Source: Valencia hispanica (taxonomy: Eukaryota > Chordata > Actinopteri > Cyprinodontiformes > Valenciidae). From it: a DNA stretch of 64,000 nt. The stretch's first letter is position 1. Every line of letters starts with the position of its first letter. The DNA lies in the NCBI GenBank assembly GCA_963556495.2, contig OY747723.1, forward strand, positions 17,345,001-17,409,000. The letters run 5' to 3'. Below, one piece after another: positions 8,601 to 21,985 of this stretch. The notes under the pieces were generated by a model that did not search any database, was not told the DNA's origin, and was given only the letters and a program-made list of their open reading frames with translations. The translations under genes and the position numbers were made by a program.

Positions 8601-11600
8601 AAACTTTGTCAGAGGGCTCTTGAGAAAAATTGCCAGATCTGCAAGAAAATTAAAAATGAAAAAGGAATGGGCTCTGCTACTATTTTAAATAAGAGAATCA
8701 GACACATTATGTGGTAAATCAAGTTAACAATAGCGCAACCACATCGATCTCTTGCCAGCACATTTTAGCATCTTTAAATGGCATTAGCCAATGACATCTT
8801 GATGCTCTTCAGAAAGCAAATGCAATGTGTTGGATCATCCAAGCAAAACATTCTGAATGAAAGCTTATATTTTAAAACATAAAAAAGCTGTGAACAATTC
8901 ACAATCATTTGTGAAACCAAAGAAATGAGAATTCTAAGTTTCTCAGAAATGTTTATAAAATCTTGTTATTTTGTACCCAAATTATTGTATTGGCTACTTT
9001 TGTGAGCTTTATAGCCTATGTGCTTGAGAACAATTAAACTGTGATGTAATGTAATTAACCTTCTTATGTGAAGGTGACCACAATGTGAAGGTCCTAATTT
9101 TCTTGCTATTTGCTAAACTTTACCATAAGAACTTGTAAAATACCCTACTTAAAAAAAATCTAAACTCTTTCTTGAACAGAGGTGCAGGTATGTTTGTGTT
9201 TATAAAACTTGACTAAGTAATTCTAAAATAATCTTAATTTAAAGGGGTTTCTTAAAGAACGTTTTCCAAATGGAAAAGCACATAAAGTCTGTTGCCTTTA
9301 TCAAAGGCAGTCACTTTGATGATGAGCGCCCAAAATTTTTAACTAGCCAGAAACCTCACAGCTGGTTAACAGCCTCCTGTCAGATATCAGAATTCAACCT
9401 AATTCTTTTCATTTTCACATGCTGAACAATATATGAAATATTATAATAAAAAAAAAAATCTCAGGTCTAAAAATAAGGTAGGAGGCTGGGAAGACGGGGA
9501 CATGTTTAAGGTTGATTTTAAAGCACAGTGCAACAGTTCGAACAAGTAGTTCACCCACTGCAGTTCTCAGCTATTTTATATCATTTTAAAGGAGATGGAT
9601 ATGTTTTTATGACTAAGACTGCTGCCCCCCACCCCCCCACCCCCCGATTTTCGATTTAAGCCGATGATCTGATTGAAAATGTGAATTACAGTGAGTGTTT
9701 CTGCAGTTAAGAATGTGATTAAAGCTCCGTTGGGAAACCTCATGATATATAAACATAGTGTTGTGCAACAGCACGGAGAGATTAGCTGGTGGCTTACACT
9801 GAGCGGGAGAAATCTCAGGAAAGCACGGCGAAAAATCAACCCAGCACCACCAGCAGTGAAGTTATTCAGATCAGCGCCTCTCCAGCACTTGATCAATGAT
9901 ATCTACTGAGAGTTGTCTATCTGCAGTCTGCTCAGATGCTTGAGCATGTCAGGAAAGCAAGGATTTATTTGACCCGCTGAGAGCGGGGAGGCACGACACC
10001 GGCTGGGTAAACCATTAGTGCGGAGTGAATGAAACTAATCTAAGACAAAAGGCAATTGACATTTGAATGAAGTGTTTAAAAAAGCCAGCAATGAAAACAA
10101 GAAGTCCGTTGAACTTTCTGATTATGTTCTATCCTCCTGAGAATTTGCAGAGAAAAAAAATCTAACCAGTTACACATATTCATGTTGGAAATATTGTTCT
10201 CTGAATTTTTCTATCTGTTTAGAGTGGTTGTGAGGCTACCAGAGAGATCACCATCCTTGTTCTGGGATTTGATTTTTTCTTTCTATGTTAAGCTGGCCCC
10301 TTAGCCATATTTAGTTAACCTACCACAAAATGTGAAAACATTGTTGTAAAAGTGAAAGACAGATGAGTAAAGCAAAAATCAAAATGCGTGGTATTCTTTG
10401 AATTTCAGATGTTTATTTTACTTTCTGCCTTTTCATTGTATCAAAAAATAAACTAATATATATACATTGATAAAGCGTACACAGGACCGACTGTTATGAT
10501 ATATATAATGTCTTTAGTAAGAATATCCTTGTATTAGTAGGCAACTGATGTCAGTTTATCAATGTTTGGGCTATTTTATCGATCAGTTTTCCTGCTTTTG
10601 GAAGAGTTTTTATTTTTCTCACTAAAACATTCGTGAGGGGTGATGTTTGAACATGTCTTCTCAAATCGTTTAGTTTTGAAATGCTAGATGTTAAACAAGC
10701 AAACAGGGTTTGTTTCTTACCATTTACACAAACATGAGCAGTAGGCTGGTCTGCCTTGTGTTTCAACCTATATTTTAAGCTTTTTATTTTCTTTTTCTCT
10801 CATTCTGTGCATCTATTATTAATATTCTGATTGGTCCTCTATCAGGAAATCCTTTTTACTGCCACTATTAAAAGTGAACTCTCATGCTGGTGATCATATG
10901 GATGATAATCACTGCTTCTACAAGTCTAAATAGGAAGCTGTGGCTCAATAGGAAGGGTACCCTTTTTGGAATTGGAGGGTTTTAAGTTATGCTTCATCTT
11001 GCACTTGTCGGCAAATATGGACAAGGCACAAAATGCCACGTTGCTTGTAGATCTGAGTATCTGTATATGAATGTGCAATTTGTTAAGATAGGTGAATGAG
11101 ACTCAATGTAAAAGGCTAAATATGGATAGGACATATGGGCAAACAAGTTCAATTCACAATGTATAGTAAGACTGGAGGGACCAAATTAGACATATAAAAG
11201 ATGCCCATAGATTCCCAGTGGGTGGAGATAAATTTGAGTCTTTCATTAGGCTTGTCTATTCGAGTAACTATATCTTCCAGTTGTAAAACACCTTTTAAAT
11301 GTCTTACTCTTAATTCACTTGTGGTCCCCACAAACTGTTCAAAACAGTTTGTTCGTTTTTCCACATTTGCTTAACATGCGTTTTATCACCTGCATCAGTC
11401 ATTGAGGGTCCTGCAGGTCCCTGAGCACCCAGTTGAATTTAGCCCAGAGTTTTGTAAAACTAAACATTTCCTAATGGCAAGACGCAGAGCCCATTTAAAT
11501 GGTGGGGCCAGTAAAAAGACAAAGAAAAAAAGCCACAAGTTGTCAATTCTCAAAACACTTCCAGACAGTATTAGGGCTCCTCTTTGCCTTCATTTAATAT

Positions 11601-11688
11601 AATTTGTGGAAAGACAAATGCAAGAGGGGTTGACATCAGTCCAACTCTGCTGTCCCCTTGACTTGCCAAGCGATGTAGTAAGACACCT
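8601..11688. other. unannotated AT-rich DNA
   Basis: No gene or repeat family recognised. A C-run cluster at 9625-9645 (CCCCCCACCCCCCCACCCCC) is a strong G-quadruplex motif on the minus strand. The 66-106 codon frames here (for example near 9576-9909 and 11149-11602) resemble no family I know and overlap on both strands. Confidence 0.4.
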
Positions 11689-11738
11689 TGTTGTTGAAAG
11701 GTTGCTATATAAATAAAATTGCCTTGCCTTGGCTTGAG
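11689..11738 (+). repeat. solitary L2-type LINE tail
   Basis: CACCTTGTTGTTGAAAGGTT followed by GCTATATAAATAAAATTGCC and TTGCCTTGG is the same tail as at 22222-22300, 33530-33593 and, inverted, 59336-59400. The 59.4 kb copy still carries L2 coding sequence, so these are severely 5'-truncated insertions of that family. Confidence 0.6.
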
Positions 11739-14262
11739 GCAAATCATCATCTGACTTCTACAAGGTCAGCTTATACATTTGTGGGTCAGGAGGGTGATTG
11801 TTCGTATAAGCAGCCATCAGAAAAACGTACATGAAGGAATCCTTTCTGGCTTGAAGTGGAAGAAGTGGAGATATTTATAATTTTGATTTTAAGCATCTGC
11901 TCGGCCAACAACATGATCACCATACTGAGTTTGTCAACCATTATTGTTATGAAATGAATATGGGGAGACTTCCTATGCAAATTTTATGCATAGTGCTAAT
12001 ACTGATGCTTGATGACACCACCTATGTTTTATAAACCTGCAGCTGTGAGCGAGATACCACCGTCCCTAGTTTTTAATTTATGAATGTCCAGAGGGAACTA
12101 AGAGCCCACTTCAATTTATCTACCTGAGGAAACAAGAGACGAATGCTAGTAATTTCCTGGTGAGAAATCACTACAGGCTAATCATCTTTGTCGCCAACTG
12201 GAATGTACTGGAGTTTTGCCTAATTTCGCTTAAAAAGAAAAAAACCTAGCCTGCTGTCGGTTTGACCGAAAAAACCTGTCTGACAGAACTTTTATCATCT
12301 CTATCCACACACCTGGGTTGTAAACAGGGGTTTGTGAGCATCTGCATACAGCCCCAATTTGTTACTTCACTGGCAATGGGTGCCCCCAGGGAAAAATGAT
12401 TACAGTAAAAGGATAGTGCCAGACACACAGTGGGGAATGAAAACTACAAATCAGATGAAGAGCAAAAGTTCAAAAATGCTTGTTGTTATTTTGTTTGTTT
12501 TTTTGGTTTTTAAACTAATATTTGCTGTTTTCCTAGTGTGGATAATTTATCTCCGTGGAACAAGAAAGCTAGAAAAACGGCATCAAAATTCTGGTGGAAA
12601 ATCATAAATTTTCTTTCCAGTTTCTTCACCTCACGTAGACAGTGTATAAACCAGCACATTATCACCCCTTAAGAGGCTGGAGTGGGAACTGTACATCTCT
12701 GAGTGGAATGCGGTCATTCAGCTCAGCTAAAAATGGTATGTATAGGAGCACATGCTTAACCGTGAGGTCCAAGCCAGTCGCTTAGATGGAAACAAAGTGG
12801 TTTCTCAATACCTTTTTTGGTGGAGTGAATAAACAATATTACAAATATATAACACATTTTTATCAGGTTTGTGTTTTTGTGCATGCAGATCAGTGAAACA
12901 TATAGAAACCCTTAGTGTTTGTACATTCGTAGTCTTCATTGCAGCTTCATGACTGCCATTTATGCTTTGCATCTCAAGTGTTTGTAGCAGTCCATTAACA
13001 TCTACTGTAGAGCAAGTCAGTTTTTTTTATTGTATTTTCACATCAGTATGTATTTTGGTGCAATAAACTTCATAAGCTGCACCCTTGGGCCTTTTATTTG
13101 TGAGAAGGCAGACATCTTTAAGGCGAGCTTCTTTGAAACTTGCCAAGTCACATCACAACAGTTTAGAGGTAAAACATATACATTTGGTTTGGAGCTCAAC
13201 TTATCCTTGAAGATGTTTTTGTGGCTTAAGGAAGAAAGTGTTACACAAAATATCTAAGAGAAGAAATTGTAAAAGGACGGGGTACGGGTCAAAGTTGACT
13301 CCATTTAAAGAACCCTGAAGAAGAATTGTGGGTGTAATGAAGGACAGCTGTGGCTTTTGGACACAAATCGTTTGTGAAGAAAAGCAATGAGGTCTAGACG
13401 GAAGGTCATTCTCTGGTGCTCCCAGCCTGGGTTACTCATGCCTTAAGAATATTTTGTGTGTACGCCATTGTGTTTTATAGGTTGAGTGTATGTGAGAGTT
13501 GTTTCTTTTTGTGTGTCGGTGCACTTACTCATGGGACCAGAGGTTCTTTTAGAGACAGATGGAGATCAGCACACACACACACACAAACAAACAGATTAAT
13601 CTCCGTCAGTACTTGCAGAGCCAGAGGAAACTTTGGAACTACTTTGTGAGCGGAAGGACGATGGAGGACATGCAAAAAGGGCTCACAATCATGTCAGCTT
13701 AAGAGTTTAAGTCATATGAAGGCTAAGAGACTGTAACTTGATATTAGGACTTACTGCTCTAAAACTTTAGATTCTATATATGTGATGTCTTCTTTACTTT
13801 CCCAAATGTGGGGCTAGAAGTATATATGAATCATCTTCCTACAATTTAGAAGTCAAAAAGCACTAAGCACTCTAAGTTCTTAAAGGTCTCAGACCCCAAT
13901 AGCCATTTTATGGCTAGACTTGTTCATTGTGATTGTTAGAAAAAGTTGGGTGATGCAAATCACCTTGCTTAATAAATTCTCCAACTCCTCCAGTAGCCAA
14001 AATGGAACTAGCATATATACAGTCTAATCATTTTACATTCTGTAGATATACTTAAAAGAATTGTACAGTCAAGATAAAGCCAAAACTTCCCACATTAAGT
14101 CTTTCCCATGCAGATTGAACACCCCTCTATATATTCGCTTCGTTAGCCAAAGGTAAAGTGTGAGAACAAGAGGTACTGAAAGAAGACCTTGACATTCTCC
14201 TCCCCAGTGGCACTCTCCAACATATTTTGCGGCATCCCAAGATATTCGCGGGCCAGAAAACA
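11739..14262. other. unannotated AT-rich DNA
   Basis: No family or gene recognised. A short CA microsatellite lies near 13570-13586. Small frames here (60-82 codons) have no recognisable domains. Confidence 0.4.
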
Positions 14263-14331
14263 TATATATATATATATATAATATAACAGATATATATATA
14301 TATATATATATATAATATAACAGATATATAT
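14263..14331. repeat. TA microsatellite, interrupted
   Basis: Two TA runs, roughly 14263-14281 and 14291-14313, are separated by TATAACAGATATA and followed by another ATAACAGATATA. The unit 'ATATAACAGATATA' occurs twice, so the tract itself has a longer-period duplication. Confidence 0.85.
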
Positions 14332-16654
14332 AATCACTTAAGGTTATTCTGTGTTGAGTCCAGAATCCTTCCAAAGACTTGAATCCTGTATCCTGAGCAA
14401 AAACCCAAATTCCCTCAACTAACTCCTTTCATAACAAAGAAATTGTGGCTTTACTTCAGTTTCCTCTGCAAATCATTGAGGACCTTAACCTTATCTTTAA
14501 ATAGCAGCTCACATGATTCAGGATGGGCAAGCTGCCAGCCATCCGCGCTAGCGCTGAGAGCTCATCTGAGATGTGTCAATCAAAAATACACCATCATTCC
14601 AAGCTAAAATTTCATCTAAACCGATGAGCTATAAAAACAATTGTAGTCCCTTCAGAGTTGTCATGATGGTAAACTTGACCTATTAAACCTAAAATGTTTT
14701 TTTTTTTTACCAGGCTGTAAGCATGTTAATTTCTGCTGTGGAGATGGCATTTTTAACATGGGATTAAATGGGAACTTGCTCTTTTCTGCAGCCAGCCCCT
14801 AGCGGATGAGGGAGGAACTGCAACTTTTTGTCACTTCCGCACTGGCTTCACATTTGGCCGGCGGAGTTTGCTACCTGATTGAGAGTTACACTTTTCCATT
14901 CTGCTCTGAAACTGTAATTGTTCATCTATCTTATATTCCATCCTGCCAGACTTGTAATGAAGAAACCAAGATAATTGAACTTCACCATTTGAGGCAGAGA
15001 ATAACTCTCGGCTTTGAGCTAATTTTCCACCTCTCTCCAGTTGAGAGAGGTGGAAATGGCTGAGTGACATGGCTTGAACAGTCCAAACAAACCCAATCTG
15101 CAAAGAAACAGAGATGAGACCCTGAGGTTTCTAAAATAAACACTCTCCTCTCCATGACACAACCTTGAATCAGTGCCCATGAATAGAACAATTGGTATCA
15201 GACAATATGGGTCTCACAAGAGTCCAACCTGTACCCGGAACAAGCTCGACTTTGTGCTAAACAGGCAAACCAATGGAACAGCTTCATTATTCCATTACCC
15301 TATACCAATGTTCATTGGGTCCCCAGGCTAACCTAACATTCCTTGGTCACTCTGTGTCTTTATATTATGCTGATGGGGAGATAAGAAATGTGGGCTAAAA
15401 TAAAAAATGGCTTTGCTTAAATAGTTAATATTTTTCAAATATTCGTTCAAATATTATTTATATTCATAAATATGGCCCTGCTGATGTCTTAAAATGTATT
15501 TTTATGGATGCCAAATCTTTTGTGGGACACTAATTTTCAGTCTTACCTAATGCTACCATGTCTTTAAAAAAAATTTATTGTTTTTTTTTAAACGTAAGGC
15601 CCTTGCAATTGCACAAATGGAAAATTGAAATGTTAAATAAACATAAAGATGAAATGTAAGATAGCTTAATGCCACAACTGATAGTTGAGACACTTTAAAA
15701 TCATTATGATGGCAAAGCTGCATTTCATCCTGGATAGCACTCAATTTTCTGGGGACACAGCTGGTGTACTCATTTGCATCCTGCGCAGACCAGTTTTGTT
15801 CAGTCATGTTTTCATGAACTCAAATGTTCCCATAAACATCTCATAGTCACACCTACTCTCTTTGGCCTTCTCATAATGCAACTGAAAAAAGGAACATTTT
15901 GAGAGTTGCTAGGTTTCAGTTCACTGTTGCCGAATAAAGTGTTGCTAGAAATTAAAATCAGAAAAAAAAATGTTTATGTGACGTCTTTATTTCTAAAACA
16001 AAAAAAAGGACACTTCTTTGTCCAAAACACGTAAAAGTTAGACAATTTTTGGATGTGTTAACCTTAAAGCAACCCAGCACTCTGATCCACAGGGTGGGAG
16101 CTGGAACAATGCAAGCTTTGGATGACAAGTGGGGGGTCGGTACATCACCACGAGGGTTTAATAATGTGTCTCTCTCTAACAGCTGGCAGGGAGTGTTACG
16201 ATCTAGCTGTGTTCATGTGTCTGTGCATGGATCTGTCACATTTACTGCAAGATGACTGCTGATTCCTCTTGCGTGCTTCTTGCAGCAACACTTGAACAAA
16301 CCCAAGTGACAAAACTCACTTGGATATTTAAACCATGAAGGCTCAGGGTGTACGGTTATCACGCATGTATTTCAGGGTGTTTTTACACAAATACAAGTGT
16401 ATTAATCTTTTTGGTCGTGCATAAAGTTAAGACAAAGCTGTGGAGGGAGAGGAACCTTGGTTCTACCCTTGACCCAAGTCAATCTGCCATGTCTTGTTGT
16501 CAAATTAAGCTCATGATAGGCCCTGCCTATGGTCCCCTTGGCCTCATGTGCATGACTAAACCTTTTATCTTGCATGTGGTAAATATTTTTTTAGAGAGTG
16601 ACCAGCAGATATTAATTAATAACCTGTCGTTTTGCAACCTCTTTAGTACAGATT
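14332..16654. other. unannotated DNA with a stop-poor, hairpin-bearing block
   Basis: Between about 14780 and 15110 the sequence is less AT-rich and overlapping frames of 69-90 codons are open on both strands. None shows a known domain. A perfect 14 bp hairpin lies at 15024-15056. The remainder is ordinary AT-rich DNA. The 14.8-15.1 kb block could be a conserved non-coding element; that is a guess from composition only. Confidence 0.3.
15024..15056. other. perfect 14 bp stem with 5 nt loop
   Basis: TTTCCACCTCTCTC (15024-15037), loop CAGTT, then its exact complement GAGAGAGGTGGAAA (15043-15056). No U-run follows on either strand and the stem is shorter than a typical microRNA precursor, so function is unknown. 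Confidence 0.8.
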
Positions 16655-16995
16655 GCCTTCTAAAAATATTTATACACCTAAACCTTTTTAAATTTTGGCT
16701 GGTTGCAACCACACATTTTTATTTATTTCAGCTATATAGATAATAAACCAAATACAACTTTTGAAAAGGAAGGAAATTCATGCATGTCATAACACTTAAA
16801 AAAAAATTCTCAGTGGTGTGGTCTGCATTTATAAATCCCCCACGGACGTAATGTTTTATTAACGTTTTTGTTGCCATTACATCTGCAAATCTCATCTTTA
16901 TGTTGTCACCACTTTGTTTCACATTAAGGATAGTTTGCTCTGGGTGATGAGAAATGTTAGTTTTCTGCAAGTATTTTGCACGCAGTAAAAAAAAA
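16655..16995 (+). repeat. non-autonomous DNA-transposon relic
   Basis: It begins CAGATTGCCTTCTAAAAATA and then TTTGGCTGGTTGCAACCACA, resembling abundant teleost elements with a 'cagattgccttgaaaaagtattcacacc...acattttgtcacgttacaaccacaaa' start. Related pieces lie at 56945-57130 and 57930-58020. It ends near a poly-A run at about 16988. No coding capacity. Superfamily (Tc1-like or hAT-like) not settled. Confidence 0.4.
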
Positions 16996-18740
16996 AAAAG
17001 TTATATTTTGACTCATCTCTCTAGAGCCAAAATAAGGTTATGTTTGAAAACATTTCTCGAAGACCCGACTCTGAAATGAGACATATAAAATAGTTGCGTG
17101 AAGTTTTTGCATTGCTTAACTAGCGAACTATAAACTAAACTAATAACACGACACCTGCTACTGTAAGAAAGAGCCCCACCATTTGAGGAGTAATTACACA
17201 TGCTAATCCTTTTTTTTGTTGCACAAAATTCCTGATCATTCTTTACAAAATGTAGGGGTTGATATGCTTTAGTTTGTACTTGTATGTTTATAGTTGGCTT
17301 CACACATGTTCTTTATTTCTTGCTTCTATAATAGCAGTTTGGAAAGATAATAAACTAATTGTTACTTGTTTGGCCTTAAAATAAGTATGTTTGTTTATAT
17401 AAACAAAAGCATATTAATGCCTGTTTCAGCCTATTTGATTCCTTGTGGAATGAGCAATAGAGCAGTTTATTCTAGTGAAGGACAATATTTGTAGATTATG
17501 GACTTTTTGTATCACTTTTCCAAGATACAGTATGTACGTATGACTAAGCCCATCATTTTTTATTCCAAATATTGAATACCCTGAAAATCTCTTCATACAT
17601 ATTCAGTTGGAGGTCTTGTTGGTCATGGCTGTGTGATGCTGGTTGTTACATAACACCTTCTTGAAGCAGCAAAGTAAAAGAGATATTTGCTGGTACAAAG
17701 TAGAATCCGAGTGCTTTAATGCCTTGCTTTGCCTTTTCACTTGTTTCTTTGTTCCAGTGATCACCATTGAATCGTTAAACTATAACAAAGTCTTACATCG
17801 TTACGTTTGCAAAAGACAAACATAACAATGCACAAAAACCTTTATTGCAACCAAAATCTTTCTGTAAGTCTCTCTGAAAGCTACATTTTGGTTAGTTGGC
17901 GCTTGAAACTAGATATCTTGAGTAAAAAGTTTGACAGTGAGTTGTGGCCTTAGCCAGAGACCTAAACAGTTTTGTGGTGTTTTGTGTGCTGTGTCTAAAT
18001 GCTTTAAGTTACTTATGGAAATGTTTGGATGGATGTAGAGGCTACACAAATACAAACGATCAAAGGTACAGTACTAGCCATCACCAAATAATCTGCTAAA
18101 CAAATGTAATTTAGATTTTTTTAATACTTTGTTTAACTGGAAATAATCTGATTTACAAGGTTGTCTTGGACATTGGGACAGCAGCTCAAGACATCTGCAT
18201 AAAACATGTTATGAAGTTATAAAACATAAAAGGTCACTAAACTATAGGTAAAAATAAATCAAGCACAATTATATATTTAACAGTAGAACTAAATCAAAAC
18301 ATCATTAAAACTGTGGCATTCAGATGTGTGACTGCTTAAAATGTTCAATATATGTTTAAACTCACTCAATAAAACATGTAGCTTCAAATTCAGCTCAATT
18401 TTCATGCTTTTTTCCAAATGTGGTAGGATACCTTGGCACTGTCAATTGGAACATATTCTCTAAGTGAATTGCCTATAGTAAGCTTCTGGATTCTGACGGA
18501 ACATGTAGGATATCAAATATGAAGGTTGATAGTAGCTTTAGAAATAAGGGATATACCAATGTTTTTATCCTTGCACCAACAAATCAGACCATCCAATGCT
18601 AAAATACAACACACAAGTTACAATATGAAGATTTCTAAATCACAAAGCTAATAAACTGCATCAGGAACATTTCATCTCTGTGAAGAGGCTTTTATTTAAA
18701 TCTCCATAATCATGCAAAGACATAAAAGTTACATACACAA
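16996..18740. other. unannotated AT-rich DNA
   Basis: No gene, splice-flanked exon or recognisable repeat. The longest frames are under 100 codons and lack known motifs. Confidence 0.4.
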
Positions 18741-19512
18741 GTCTTGTGCTGCATTGGCTCCCCGTATGTTTTAGGATTGATTTTAAAGTTCTTTTAATGG
18801 TTTTTAAGTGTCTTAATCGTCTTGGGCCTTCTTATCTTTCAGAACTGCTTTTACCATATGAACCTTTGCGGTCTCTGCGCTCCTCTGGCAGCCGTCTTCT
18901 TGTCATCCCTAAAGTCAGGACACACAATCACGGTGAGGCGTCTTTCCATTATTATGGGCCTCACCTCTGAAACAGGCTGCCGGAGGACCTCAGGGCCGCA
19001 GAGAACGTTCATGTTTTTAAGAGCAGGCTCAAGATTCACCTTTTTAGCCGAGCTTTTAATTGATTCATTATCTATTAATATCTGCTTAATTGCTCTGCAT
19101 GTTTTACTTGATTAAATTTTATCAATGTTTTACACTAAATAATTCTAAATTTTATCAGTGTTAAAAATGTGTTTTACTATTTACTCTCATATTTATATAC
19201 TCTTTATTTTAATATTTTAACCTGTTATTTTAATCTTTCTTCCAGTGTTTCCTCTGTGGGAGCCCTCTGCCTCGGGAGCAGTGGTCAGCTGTGGCTGCCT
19301 GGGTGCTCTCCAGGTAGCGCTTGGGTGGAGGTGTGGGTCTCAGCCTTCCCTCCGCTCGGCGCCCTGGGCCGGTGCCTCAGCTGTTGCTGTCAATCTGCTG
19401 CTGCCGATGCAGATGGCTCCTCTGATGGGGTTATTTTAATCTGTAAAGCACTTTGAGATGCTATTTTGTATGAAAAGCGCTTTATACATAAAGTTAAATT
19501 TTTTTTGAATGA
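18741..19512 (+). mobile_element. 5'-truncated L2-type LINE, C-terminal coding and 3' UTR
   Basis: The insert starts at LHWLPVCFRIDFKVLLMVF. It continues with CLNRLGPSYLSELLLPYEPL, RSSGSRLLVIPKVRT, HGEASFHYYGPHL and, after a stop, NRLPEDLRAAENVHVFKSRL. This is the conserved C-terminal tail beyond the reverse transcriptase of vertebrate L2 LINEs. The 3' UTR has an AT-rich part, then a GC-rich segment starting CCTCTGTGGGAGCCCTCTGC (19252 on), then a tail with AAGCACTTTGAGATGCTATT and AAAGCGCTTTATACATAAAG. The inverted copy at 41815-42880 shares the same unusual 3' UTR. The frame is broken once and the copy is dead. Confidence 0.88.
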
Positions 19513-21985
19513 GTTGTGGATCAAACCAAGTACATCACAGAATTATCAGCATAGTGGAAAATAGTGTTTGCCATGCCGTGATCAAGATTGTTAAAATGCA
19601 AAATGAGTAAGAACTGATCTCTGAGGAACACCATTGGCTCAATGAAGGAAGCTAAGTGAAATGCTCTCAGCCATCACACCCTAGGTTCTTTTAAGAAAAT
19701 ACTGTATTTTTCGAAACACCCAACAGCCTTATCTGTAAGGCTGATACTGATAAGTTTTTAGCAATGAAAAGGACTTAACACTTTTGCTTTTTGCATCACA
19801 AGGCATCAATAAAATAGTAGAATAGGCATTTATACTCCATTAGCCAAAGTTTCATTAGGAACCGGTTGGGAATGCCCGTGGGTAATTGCTTTCAGCTGAT
19901 ATTTAAGTGTTGCCAATGGCATAAGGTGGTTTTACTTAAATGAAGTTGGTGTATTTAATGAAAACTTGTTTGAGTGTCGTGCATGTTTATAATAGTAGGG
20001 TAACAAAGGGCTTGAAAAAGACTTTGCTGCACATTTTTACGTCAAATTTTTCAGTGAGATGAGACTTTTATAAGTTTTTATTTTTTATTACACTTTGTTT
20101 GAAATGTAGGATATTTTTGTTAATAGTAGGCTAACAAAGGGTAAAAAAAACACTTTTCTCAATTTCAGCCACCACGTCAGCACTACATTGAGGAAACATG
20201 TCTCACCAAGCATGCTGTTAGTTTGTGATTTAAAGAGATTCGTTTTTTTAATTTATTTTATTGTTTTCATTTACGGTGTCTGTTTTCTTTTCCGATGACT
20301 TTTTTACTGTATTTCTCTGGGGGAAAAAGGTTTTTTTTTTGTATGGAAATACTAGAAGAAGCTACTTTATTAGAACTAACTACCAACTTCAGTTTAATGT
20401 TTAACCGTTATTTCTTGGTTCACCGAAAGGAAATCATTTAAATGATTCTTCATTGCTTTGATCCAAGCGACTCAACTCTGAAACAGCACATGTTATATGT
20501 TCTGTTTTTCTGTCGTTTGCAAATGATGGTGTCATTAAACTGTTCTCAATTAGCCATCTGGGGGGTCGATGGCGAAACAGCTCTCAGACTGTAATCATAG
20601 TTCCCCTACCTTGCATGCCAAACTCTCACTAACCGGCTGGGCTCTTCAGTTCCCTACTCTCAAATGTCCTCATGTGCTTGATAATCACTCTGTGGAAATG
20701 TTCACAAATTTGCGTGGGTGTGTGTTTGCGTGCGCGTTTATCAGATTTAATCTACTTGAATGAATGACTCTATCAATCGCAAATATGTGTGTTGGTGCGT
20801 CTCGTTGTGAGACCCTCTGTGCGATTGATGATCCCCAAGTGAAAACATTTGCCTTCTTCTTGGTGCCAGTCTGGATTAGGCTGGGGGTGAGACCGTTCCA
20901 GTTTGATTACCATTTTGGCATTTAACCTGCGTGGATAACAAGGGCCGTCAGCGAGGGAAAGCTTGGTGGACCAGACACTTAGTAACATGCAGGCACACAC
21001 ACACCTCTGATAATTGAGTCATCATGTCTTTGCCAGCACCCACCTCACTACTTCGTTTCTCAGTACCTCCCTTTTCACTAATCCCATTTTTTTCTGCTGC
21101 ATGCTCAGGGCACCAGGAAGCTATTTGGATTAAAAGCATACCATGTTTGACATGTGAAAGTATTTTTCTATTTATGCTTAGAGGTACCTTTAAATCAAAG
21201 TACTATATAACTTGATGCTTGACTCTGACAGTATATGCAAATCCAGTGATTATCTCACTTACACAGAGAGCTCTCATTTACACTTATCATTGAGCATTCC
21301 AACACGCACCCAAGTGAATATGGTAAGTGAATAATAAAAACCAGCTATAAAGATAAAATGACAAAAATAGGCTTTACTTTTACCCAAGAGTATAGCAATG
21401 CTATAAAGTTTATTTACCACAAAGTCTATAGATTCACCTTTTTTGCCTAGGAAAGGTAATCATATCAAGTCAAAATGTGTTTATATAATACATTTCATAC
21501 ACAAAGATACAATGTGCTTTTCATCAAAAGACAAAAACATGAATAAAAGTGTCACTGCAAGAAAAACAACAAATTTGTTTATTTCATCAAAAGGTTAAAA
21601 TATGTACATGTATCTACACACAAAAGTGTGACCACACACTACACACACCATAATAACATATTTATCCAAAACAAGACATTAATACAATATTACATACAAA
21701 AATTAGATGGGTGTATATTTAAAAGTAAACATTTTTCAGAATGCTTAAGAGTAAGCTCATTCATGCTTTGTAGAGAAGTACTAGGATTCTAAAACAGATT
21801 CTGGTTTCTGAGGCACATTAATTGTAGTCTATGCATTGCAAATTTAAAGAAGCATGCTAAATGAGAGTTAAAACAATACAGCCTACGTGACAAATGTAAG
21901 GATTAGTTTTGTCAGTCATTCTTTGAAAGGAATCTTTTTAACTTTTCATATTTTGCTAACAAGAACAAAAAAACAGCAGTCAATC
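19513..21985. other. unannotated DNA
   Basis: No coding exon recognised. Around 20560-21070 the sequence is less AT-rich with several 63-75 codon frames on both strands, none with a known domain. Near 21480-21540 there is a weak, inverted LINE-tail-like stretch. Confidence 0.35.

Noticed and set aside
19169..19456. 95-codon and 64-codon frames in the L2 3' UTR
   Set aside because: They lie in the GC-rich 3' UTR block after the C-terminal LINE frame has ended, and are best explained by composition.
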